Source: Pisolithus tinctorius
Lineage: Eukaryota; Basidiomycota; Agaricomycetes; Boletales; Pisolithaceae
Length of the DNA stretch: 64,000 nt
Assembly: GCA_024663395.1 (NCBI GenBank)
Contig: JANFAH010000003.1
Coordinates: 1,240,001 to 1,304,000, forward strand
Direction of reading: 5' to 3'
Position 1 is the first letter of the stretch, and each line of letters begins with the position of its first letter. Below, piece by piece: positions 22,324 through 31,099 of the stretch. A program made the translations under genes and the position numbers. A model generated the notes under the pieces. It did no database searches. It was not told where the DNA came from and saw only the letters and a list, made by a program, of their open reading frames with translations.

Positions 22324-23586
22324 CCTCGAGCCATTGTGGTTCCTATATATATATGACATTCGCTCACTTGCACCCCTGACAGACACTTTCAAGAAACATA
22401 TGTTCTTCCTTACACATTCTTTGCGTCTTTTTGTTTCTTTTTTTAATTTTTTTTTAAAGTTTTTTATTTATTTATTTTTACTTACATTTTCCCTCTGAGT
22501 ATAGCACAGGCGACTGGGCATGCCGTGTCTTAATATTTAAAAACAAAAGCAAAACCACAAACAAAAATCACGAACGATGACAAAAAGAGAACTAGAATAG
22601 AGAAGAAGGGTCTAGGGCGCCAGAGGAGAGCAGGGGGCCACAAGGTACTTTACAAAGTTATTTAATACTCCTTCCTTCCCAGAGCAATCTTGCGGAGTGT
22701 TGCGATCTCTTCAGCATTGGAAACGATTGCTGCCTGGAGAGTGGCAAGAGATCTCAGGTTATGGAGGTTAGATTCCTCAGCAGCCTCAAGACGATGAGAG
22801 ATGTCGAAGGAGGAGGCCAGGGGGTGAGCAAGGTGAGGTAGGCAGTGGAGGGGGACTGAGGAGACCTGGGAAGGAGTTGAAGGGTCAGGGACAGTGGAGA
22901 ACATAGGCAATGTGCTAGAGACAGAAGGAGATGGGGGGGGAACATCGAGGGCAGGCAATACGGGGCCGACTGACACGGATGTAAGGGGGACAGCAGTAGC
23001 ATGAGTGGACGATCGCTGGCATTTAGTCCCCTGGGCTGGAGAAGCTTGGGACTCTGCATCAGGGTCGTTTGCTGCTGCCTTTTGATGCTTCTTGAAGGCT
23101 TCCAAGGTAGCGAGGGCCTAGAGAGAGGTGATCGAGTGCGAGCTAGTGTCAGTCAAATGCGAAGCAAAGGAGACGATGGGGACTCACGTTGGTCGGATTA
23201 GGCCCCTGTGAGCACTGTTTGCGATGATTTAAACACAAGGAACAAGCCCTGGCAGCCTTGCTCAAGCACCGGTAGCCAGACCCTATGCACAGTGTACAAG
23301 GACTATCTGCGAAGATGACTCCTGTCTCAGGGTCCCCAGCTGTGAACAGCTCAATCTGCACAGTGTCACACACCAAAGGTGTTGTGGACATGGTTACAGC
23401 TGACTCTGCCTAACTCATTGATGAGTTGCACACAATACCCAAGCATGCAGATGAAGACTAAAGACCTCATGCATAGAAAGACTGTCAGATGTTAACAGTC
23501 ATCCTTCACACAAGAACGAGTCATCAGTGCTAAAGAGAAAAGAGGAAGCGAGTTAAGCGCACGTTAAAGGTTTTTAGTGCCCGTGT

Positions 23587-24246
23587 ATGGCATTCTGGTT
23601 TTCGTCGTATCTCCACCATTTCCAAAGATATCGACTCTGTTCCCACACTCGCTTAAAGTGCTCAGCCCCACGATTCTTCCTTCCAAATTTGGAGAGGATC
23701 CTCACACCCTGCACATTTCTACAGCACTCCATCCATCAGATGCTCATTTTGCTAAGTCCATCAATCATGGCCACCTCTTCATCAATCATCTCACTTGTCT
23801 CATTTGCCAGAGACAGTGGCTATGTATATCTGCCAGGCATTCCCACCAGCTTCTGTCCTGAAGCCCCCTGGTTCATCCCATTGTTGTCAGCCCCATCTCA
23901 TCCCATGCAGCTTGGTCAGCATGTTCTCCTTGTCAGTATGACTTCCAGAAGGACGTTCTTTGGTCGCCTCAGGTCTGCCACTCAGCTAGAAAGGTCTTAT
24001 GTGGTCATTTCAGTCTCCCCAGTTGATGAAGCATATGGATCATTCCTCCCTGCTCCCTGCACTGTCTTTATTCCGGTCTCATCCATCATTCTTCCCACAT
24101 TGCAACAGCTGCAGTATAATCTACTGTCCTCCAGCCTCCCTGATTGCATTCATGACAAGTATGACATGCATCTTGCCTTCTTACTGCAGGATCCAGCAGA
24201 AGATGTCCCCCCTTCTCCTCCTCCTCCATCAGAACCCCATCCATGA
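23587..24246 (+). CDS. Unrecognised ORF in a foreign insert inside gypsy 1
   Basis: 219 residues from ATG at 23587, opposite to the surrounding antisense gene; an internal Met (MATSSSIISLVSFARDSGYV, near 23767) is a plausible alternative start. The middle reads GQHVLLVSMTSRRTFFGRLR and VVISVSPVDEAYGSF; the end is Pro-rich. No known domain is recognised. It lies directly upstream of an LTR-like sequence (24472-25211), so it may be the remnant of a retroelement protein. Whether it is a real gene is uncertain. Confidence 0.35.
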   Translation: MAFWFSSYLHHFQRYRLCSHTRLKCSAPRFFLPNLERILTPCTFLQHSIHQMLILLSPSIMATSSSIISLVSFARDSGYVYLPGIPTSFCPEAPWFIPLLSAPSHPMQLGQHVLLVSMTSRRTFFGRLRSATQLERSYVVISVSPVDEAYGSFLPAPCTVFIPVSSIILPTLQQLQYNLLSSSLPDCIHDKYDMHLAFLLQDPAEDVPPSPPPPSEPHP

Positions 24247-24471
24247 AGTTTTTGTTAACTTCACTGAGAGGACGAAAGGGTGGGAGACATGATCGCATAT
24301 GCTCTCATTGCCCCACAGACCCCCAACGCCCTAGCCCCCTTTGACACCTGACTCATGCCCTTCAATTCTGGAATTAACACTTCCCTGTCTGGAAACACTG
24401 TCCATCTGTCATGCTGTCTTTGGATCTAGAGATGTCTCCACCAAGATCTAACTTGCATCGCCACCCCCTAA

Positions 24472-25211
24472 TGTGATATCAGTGCGCTTACTCAGTTTCT
24501 GATTCTATTTGACTCATTTTGTGATATTTTGACTATCCTTGACTTGTTCATTGCCAATACTTACCAATCTTCTTTGCTTGCTTACTTTTCATTTCTCACT
24601 TACTCATCATGATTACTCAGTCCTTACTCATTACTTACCAAGTGTTTGTGCCTTGTTTGTCACAAGCTATGCCCCCCCCACAGTATATAAACCCCCATGT
24701 ACTTAGCTACCAGGAAGCAATCAGAAGCAATCCAGCAGTCAGTTCAGCTCAGCTCAGCATATCTCATTGTCGACAGTTGAGGCTCCACAAAGGGGTCTAT
24801 CTGTCATCATTTGTATACTTGGTAGTTGAGGCTCATTTGGAAGAGTCTATCTGCCATCCTTCATCATCTGAAGCTTCCTCTTAGTCAGCAGTCTTAGTCA
24901 TCCCCCCCACTCCTGCATAACTCGTCATTGACTTGTGCAAGGAGCATATTCTATCAAAGTCCATTACCCCCAAGTACTTTCGGCTGAACACCTTCACTCT
25001 GTTCAGCATCCCCTCCTCAGTCATCATCCATTCATCTACTCCTGCATAACTCATCGACAACTTGCACCAGGAGCACCTCTACTTGAAGTCTCCCCCACAT
25101 TTAGGTTTCTCTGCACTCCAGGTTCTGTGGAGGCAAACCACCACTCGCTCTTATTTGTCTTTTGTGTTGGATTTGTTTGGTTTTCACCAGCATTCCACAC
25201 TTTGACTCACA
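24472..25211 (+). repeat. LTR-like sequence of an unrelated retroelement
   Basis: Begins TGTGATATCAG and ends GACTCACA, with a TATA-like box (TATATAAA, near 24685). It holds two blocks resembling each other (TGAGGCTCCACAAAGG / TGAGGCTCATTTGGAAGAG, and CTCCTGCATAACTC twice). It lies in an intron of the antisense gene. No matching second LTR or clean target duplication was found, so solo or truncated status is open. Confidence 0.4.
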
Positions 25212-26150
25212 ACAGGTTGGACCATCGACCGCATAAAAGAAGTAGCACTTACCTTGACAGTGTCGTCAACCTTGCGGAAAACACAGGGAGGCATCTTGGC
25301 TGCTGTTGTGTGTTGAGAAGGCTTAGGTGGCAGCAGAAGAGACCGGTTAGTGGTAAGGATCTGGGGACTGAGCCCGGGTGTGCACGAGACAAGAACTAGC
25401 TTACCTCGACCCCATCAAAGACTTCCTTCGACTTGTTCTTACCCTTGGGAAGCATAGATCCTCCTCGATGGGACTGAACCTGGGATCCACTCATGCCAGC
25501 TGTGGAGTTGCCCATAGAGACATCATCGACCTGTTTGGGCTGGTAAGACAGAGGGCGATCTATGGAACTGAGCCCACTCACTAGTCAGGGGACCTCCTTA
25601 CTCTTCGTGGCCTCCAAGCGACATGCAATCTCATCGCTGATAGACTTCGCATCTCGCTGCACCTCTCCAAGCAGCTTGGTGACCGTCTCGTCAGTACTCA
25701 GTATCTCCAGCTGTCCAGAACTAGCCTCCTGGGCTAAGGAGTCTACATTGGCCTGAGGTGGAGTCAGAGGGATCACACAGGAAGGAAAAATCAGACATAC
25801 CCAAGCGCTGGTCCACCATTCTAGCCAGTGCTTCAGGTCATACTCATCACCGTCGACAGGAGGAGTCATGAGCACGTGAGTTCGAGCATGCTCAACAGCG
25901 TTGGTCCATCGACTTGCGAAGTTGGACAGCTCAGTTGACGAGTCTGACGACATCGCAGGAGGCATGCTAGGGAAAATAGCGTTAGCGAAAGACATGGTGG
26001 AGGTTGAGGAGAGAGGTTGGCAGTCAACAACCACGAGGCAGTGCAAGTCTTAAAGTACTCACGACCGTGTGGAAGACATGTGCACAACATGACGCCCAGT
26101 GGTACCAGTGGGGCAACCGGGGATGGTTGCAATCGAGAGACCCTGTCGGG

Positions 26151-26831
26151 TGTGGGGAGTCGAAACTCCCTACACTACTTCACGCGTGAAAGAACATGTC
26201 GGGTGATGGGTATGCACATCATAGTTCACACAGATTGTTGAGTCATCGAGTCACATATGAGATTGCACACGTCAACTGTCAATGCTTGCTCGTCGATACA
26301 TGTGGCTAGTCATGTGAGCCTATCAAATAGCCTCGCCAAACTCGAGTGACCCTCGACGGACCTGTCTCGAACCCTGCGAAGTCCTTACCATCGCATTCCT
26401 GCTTCGCTTCACTCACATTGTCCTTGTTCAGCACACTGCTTGGTACCTGATCAATTCTTCTCTCTTGCTGTCATTCTGTCAGGGACCCTGTCCATAGGCT
26501 AACATCGCTTGTAGAGGCTACCCTGAGTTCGCTTGTTCCCTCCCTGAAAAACCCTTCTGCTTCCATTACACTATTTAGCTAGCAGGTACTGTACAGTAAA
26601 AACAACTTGGAAAAACCCACTTAGAACTGAATTAAAAGATTCTCTGCAAGAACACAACGTCGAAAGACACCTTGTGACAACCTCGACAGTTAATATTCTC
26701 CAACCCTCTTCTTCTCACCTCCCTTTTTGCTCTTGTGCTAGTCTAGGTTCCCTTGGGACAATCCTAGGCAGACTCACCAACTCGCCTTCAGCCTATCACT
26801 ATTCCTGCTGGGAGAGTTTTCGCACCCCACA
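26151..26831 (+). repeat. 3' LTR of gypsy 1
   Basis: 681 bp, TGTGGGG...CCCCACA; partner of 13908-14588. The transposase coding sequence of Plavaka 1 resumes directly after it. Confidence 0.9.
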
Positions 26832-28613
26832 GCATGTCATCTACAGGCTTGCAGCGTACATAGCTGATTATGAGGAGCAGGTGCTCTTGTCATGCATCGT
26901 GTGTAATTGGTGTCCTAAATGTCTCACACACCGGGAAAATCTTGATGCAGACGCACTCAGACGTCACCAAGATCATTCTGACACAGTCATCACCGTACTT
27001 GAACTTCGTGATCTATGGGACAAGTATGGAATTGTCAGTGATTTAATAGTAAGTACAATCCTGTTCTTTTGTTTCAGTGACTAATCAAAGATAGCCATTT
27101 ACGAATGACTTTTTGTGCGCAGATATTCATAGAATGCTATCCCCAGATATTCTCCACCAGCTCATTAAAGGCAGTTTTAAGGATCACTTGGTGGACTGGG
27201 TTGAGAAGTACCTGATCAACATTCATGGAAAAACCAAAGCCGAAAAGATCCTCGATGACATTGACTGCCAGTATGTTTTCCTTAAATGCCCATCGCTATT
27301 CATTTTATGCATGAGTACTTTAGAATTGCAGCTGTTGCCCCATTCACTGGCCTGCGATGTTTCCCTCAAAGATGGCACTTCAAACAATGGACCGGTGATG
27401 ATTCAAAAGGTCTGATGAAGGCGATTTCATTTGCACTTTGATTCTAATTTAGTTGTTGAGTTGTGCTTTGTAGGTTTACATCACTGCCATCCAGGGCTAT
27501 GTACTGCGGGATATGGTACGAACATTTCGAGCATTCCTCGAATTTTGCTACCTTGTTCGTCGAAATGTTGTCACGGAGCAAACACTGGCTGAAATCGACG
27601 ATGCCCTCGGACACTTCCATTACTACTGTGAAGTCTTCTGAAATGCTGGGGTCATCGATTCCTTCTCACTACCCTGACAACATGCAATGAAACATTACCA
27701 CCATCTTATCTGCCAGTTTGGTGTGCCGAATGGACTCTGTTCCTTGATTACTGAGTCCAAACATATCAAGGCCATTAAACGACCTTATCGGCACACAAAC
27801 TGCTTTCAAGCCCTTGGACAAATGCTCTTGATTAATCAAAGGCTCGACAAACTTTCTGCAGCGCATGCAGACTTCAAGGAGCGTGGTATGTTGAATGGAA
27901 CATGTCTAACACATGTGCTTGAGGTGTTAGGTGTGCATTCTCATCTGTGAACTGTCTTAGATTTCTGATGGCCACTTAGGACAAAACTCTCATGACGATC
28001 ATGATCGGCACCATGATGTTGCCAAAGGTCATAATGCATCAGATGAGGCTGAGGAACCCATGGCAAGTTATGAGGAGGACTCTGGCAATACTGTAGATAC
28101 CCCCATGACGATCAACGCACATGTATTATTGGCGTGCACATACTGTATGTCCTATTTCTCAAGTTCCGATAGGTACTGAATCAGTCTATCTTAGAATGTA
28201 AACATGCGAAGGATGTAGGGTCCCTAGCAGCTGAACTAGAGATGCCACAGTTCCCTGAGATTCTGCGTCGCTTTCTCCATGGGCAGCTCTATCCTGCCGA
28301 TGCCTGTGATCCACAAGAAATTCCTTTCAATGAGTGCCCATTTTACGATGGTAAACTACGCATCTACAACTCTGCAAGTTCGACTTTTTTTGCACCGAGC
28401 GACCTGAGCGGTGTCTATGGTATGTGTCGTGAATATATCCATTCCTGCTCCATGTGGAGAAATGAAGACCCTTGCTTTGATTGTGTGTTTGTTGTAACTG
28501 ACCCACAGGTGGAGGGCATGAGGGCCTTAGATGTTGCTCGTGTCCTTTGTTTCTTTTCATTCAGATATCTACAGATGGTGTACCCATGTGCCATCATCCA
28601 CTGGTTCGACCGT
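26832..28613 (+). pseudogene. Plavaka-type transposase, central segment
   Basis: Continues from 13907. Exons, approximately: 26832-27048 (YRLAAYIADYEEQVLLSCIV, CPKCL), 27099-27270 (DIHRMLSPDILHQLIKGSFK, DHLVDWVEKYL), 27338-27413 (PFTGLRCFP in a shifted frame, WHFKQWTGDD), 27476-27885 (VRTFRAFLEFCYLVRRNVVT, FGVPNGLCSLITESKHIKAI, ALGQMLLINQRLDKL) and 28195-28613 (FFAPSDLSGVYGMCREYIHS, DCVFVVTDPQVEGMRALDVA, YPCAIIHWFDRC). These are diagnostic Plavaka blocks in the right order. In-frame TGA codons at 27639-27641 and 27675-27677 sit where family members have Arg. The gene is cut again by element 2 and ends at 43406-43664. Confidence 0.85.
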
Positions 28614-29067
28614 TGTAGGGAACAAGTTTGAGTTCCCTAGGAGAAGCAGTCTGGGTCATGAGTTCAGGGGTGGAGAGTTTTCTTTTGTTTTTTTTTTTGC
28701 ATTGTACCACTGGACTTAGTGGCAAGCAGCCGCATTGCTGACTAAGCGCATGCGCTGTGTTCATGCGAGTTCAGTTTACCATAACAACCAATCCATGTCA
28801 CAGGCCCTCAGTAGTAGGGTGATTTTGTCTCACATTTTGGCAAGTTTTCGAAGTTAGATTTATTACTTTGGGGAGTACCCAAAGTGCCAGGAGGACTGGC
28901 AAGAGTATTAGACAGGCACTGCTAAGTATCCTTTTACAGTTCGCATTTTTCACCCTTTTACTACACTTCATTTCTCCAAAACAGGACCTCCCTTTTGGGT
29001 TGAGCACAAATCTCGCCCATCACTGATATTTACTAATTCTAGGTACCTTACTTTACCTATTCCTACA
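28614..29067 (+). repeat. 5' LTR of element 2
   Basis: Begins TGTAGGGAACAAG and ends TATTCCTACA; partner of 42936-43405, with which it is nearly identical apart from an extra T-rich stretch in the partner. Confidence 0.9.
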
Positions 29068-29069
29068 TC

Positions 29070-29081
29070 TGGAGCCCACCG
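29070..29081 (+). other. Probable primer binding site of element 2
   Basis: TGGAGCCCACCG, two bases after the 5' LTR, identical to the site in gypsy 1 at 14594-14605. Confidence 0.5.
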
Positions 29082-29539
29082 CAAGGGGGGTTCTGTCTGT
29101 TTTGGGGAAAGAGGCCACTGTTTTATCACCGAACGAAGTTTTTGCTGGGTTGAGTTGGACAAGCTAAGTACTCAGAGTCTCGGTTATAGTTACAGTCTAC
29201 ACTCAGGAATTTGGGAAATTTTCAGAGCTATTTTTTGAGCAGCAAATGTTGAGCAAGTGTCTAAGTTGAAGATCCCTTGAGCTGAGAAGCAAGTCTGAAG
29301 GCAAATTAATAGTCAAATTTCTGCGAAGAAGTCGTGAGAATGCACCGAGAGAACTCGAGGGAATGCCACTGAGGCATTCGAGGGATGCACCATGGTTCTC
29401 AGGGTGCGCATCTGACCTTTTTAGATATTTCAAAGAGGTTCGAAGTCTTTGCGAGCACGAGAATTGCTTCAATGACTGAGAATGGACAAAATGGGTTTGC
29501 TGGTATGCAAGTGGCGAGGTCTCAAACTCATGGTATGAA

Positions 29540-29932
29540 TTCGTTGAAGATCAGCTGAGTTGGCCTGAATTTGTGGTGGCCATTGCATGTTTGTATCCTG
29601 GGTCCTGGAAACTGGGTAAACAGCATTCGAGAGGTGACCTTTACAGCCTCGTTGACAGCCGAGCAAGAAGAGAAATTTGTACAGAGGAAGAACTGATGAT
29701 CTACAGACTCTATTTTCTAGATTTAGCAACATATCTACGGGTTTTGAAGCAACTTGAGGCTGATGAGCTCGAAGACCTCTATTTACAAGGCTTTGACAAG
29801 GAATTCTGGCATGAAATCATTTGGAAAATGCGATGTGACGATCGACGGCAACATTCTGACAATCCATGGCCCATGCAGCAAGTAACGTATGCAGCTATGC
29901 AACTACTACACAAAGGGTTTTGTTCAGAGTGA
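29540..29932 (+). pseudogene. Gag-like capsid fragment of element 2
   Basis: Reading through about 29540 (LSWPEFVVAIACLYPGSW), this 119-residue or slightly longer frame matches the capsid pattern of gypsy 1 gag: Trp-x2-Phe, a Tyr-Pro dipeptide, a helix around DLYSLVDSRARREICTEEEL, then FLDLATYLRVLKQLEADELE and LYLQGFDKEFWHEIIW. No ATG begins the frame at its visible upstream limit (it opens with GTG), so the N terminus is missing or in another exon. No zinc knuckle is seen. It ends at TGA 29930-29932. Confidence 0.6.
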
Positions 29933-30046
29933 GCACGAACAAGCCCAGGAGACTACTATGAGCCACGGAGTGACCCAGAATCGAGTTCGGACAAGCAACA
30001 TCTACCTACGAAGTGTCTTCTGCCTACAGCTACACATGACTCGCTG

Positions 30047-31045
30047 ATGACCAGTGTACAGGGATCTACAGAGTTATCAAGATACATAGAATGCGAGAAA
30101 GTACCCAAAGTAGTTTCGACAAGTCATGCGCAGCCATGCAGCCCACCCAAGAAGACAAACAACCAGGACTGCAGCCCAAGAAGACTCGTCAAAGCAGCAG
30201 CAACAGCCCATCTTGAGACAAAGGAGTTTTCTTTGAGTATGAACGAACTACTGACTATGGAATTCCAGGAAGCAGCAAAGCTCGAGCAAGTCGAACAAGT
30301 GGTAGCAGAAGATCAGCTCAAAACGAAGGTCCCATTTGAATTCAAGGCGAATTACAACACTCAAAGGGGTTTTTCATTTTGTTCGTATCGAGTTTCTCTG
30401 ATGGCTACTGGTGTGTCACTACAGGAGTCCTACCTAAGAGGTCGAGGCAATGAAAGAAGTGGCCTCAGAGTTCCTGCAGTCAGCAGATATACACATCAGT
30501 TAACCAATGACCTATTCATATCAAAGATACCACTCGAGTTTGAGGCAGAAAGGCTTGAAGAACACCCGAAGCCCACAGGAGTTGAAGTTGAGGGGCTCAA
30601 AATGCTTGCAGGCAGTCTCGAGTGCGTAAGTCATACTGAATCGAAGGTTACTGCGAAGAGGATCAAGATTGAGAAGCCATTGAGGCCTGTCATACGAAGG
30701 AAGCTGCTGGGAGAAGTTTTGCGAATCGAAATGTTGAGGCACACAGCAAGGATGGACACCCGCACACTTGAAATATTCCGTGGCCACACAGTGTTGGCAA
30801 TAAATGTTTTATTCGAGGATTCGTCGAGCAAATCGACGTGTGAACTTGGTATCAGGACTTGCACAGAAAGTCCTGTGATGTTGACTATGCGGAGTCACGT
30901 GACCGCTCTGCATGTTGTGGCCGCATGTGCTCAGGTAATACTACATACTGATGACTCTAGAGTTATAGACCAACTATGCAAGATTGCTGCAATCGCAGGA
31001 TATGAAGAATGGGGCAAGTGGCATACTGTATGGAAGTTACCGTGA
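30047..31045 (+). CDS. Long ORF of unknown function in element 2
   Basis: 332 residues, uninterrupted, basic and rich in Glu, Lys and Thr, with no transmembrane segment or known domain that I recognise. It ends YEEWGKWHTVWKLP. The following repeat array contains related Trp-rich phrases (KWPYEIGGAVQWEQ, QWSFEATVDVQWERG), so the ORF end may belong to the same repeat series. It follows the gag-like frame by about 115 bases. Confidence 0.4.
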   Translation: MTSVQGSTELSRYIECEKVPKVVSTSHAQPCSPPKKTNNQDCSPRRLVKAAATAHLETKEFSLSMNELLTMEFQEAAKLEQVEQVVAEDQLKTKVPFEFKANYNTQRGFSFCSYRVSLMATGVSLQESYLRGRGNERSGLRVPAVSRYTHQLTNDLFISKIPLEFEAERLEEHPKPTGVEVEGLKMLAGSLECVSHTESKVTAKRIKIEKPLRPVIRRKLLGEVLRIEMLRHTARMDTRTLEIFRGHTVLAINVLFEDSSSKSTCELGIRTCTESPVMLTMRSHVTALHVVAACAQVILHTDDSRVIDQLCKIAAIAGYEEWGKWHTVWKLP

Positions 31046-31099
31046 CTATGAGCAACGGCAATGGCAGCAAGGATGAGAATGGCAGCAACCCGAGCGACA

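Larger units (their letters stand above)
22662..25995 (-). pseudogene. Antisense accessory gene of gypsy 1: six-cysteine motif plus coiled coil
   Basis: Runs opposite to gag-pol between pol and the 3' LTR. Probable exons on the minus strand: about 25995-25814 (ATG at 25995; FASRWTNAVEHARTHVL), 25753-25590 (QLEILSTDETVTKLLGEVQ), 25560-25405 (LSYQPKQVDDVSMGNS), 25293-25250 (MPPCVFRKVDDTVK), 23391-23190 (cysteine motif) and about 23120-22662 (Pro/Ser-rich, then HRLEAAEESNLHNLRSLATL as coiled coil). The cysteines are spaced C-x2-C-x6-C-x8-C-x2-C-x6-C, a zinc-cluster-like arrangement. The chromovirus at 34618-42218 has a gene in the same place with matching spacing. Function unknown; nucleic-acid binding or regulation of the element is a guess. 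About 1.8 kb of foreign sequence (about 23400-25215) lies in what appears to be an intron. Confidence 0.6.
13908..26831 (+). mobile_element. Ty3/gypsy-type LTR retrotransposon (gypsy 1), inserted in the Plavaka 1 transposase
   Basis: Two 681-bp LTRs with TGTGGGG...CCCCACA ends bound gag, protease-like, reverse transcriptase, RNase H and integrase regions, plus an antisense gene. Flanking tetranucleotides are GTGT (13904-13907) and GCAT (26832-26835). Both derive from GCGT by one CpG transition each, so a decayed 4-bp target duplication is possible. The transposase reading frame continues across the insertion. The LTRs differ by many C/T and G/A changes, pol has TGA stops and changed catalytic residues, and a palindrome plus a second insert lie inside. 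The copy is old and inactive. Confidence 0.9.
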
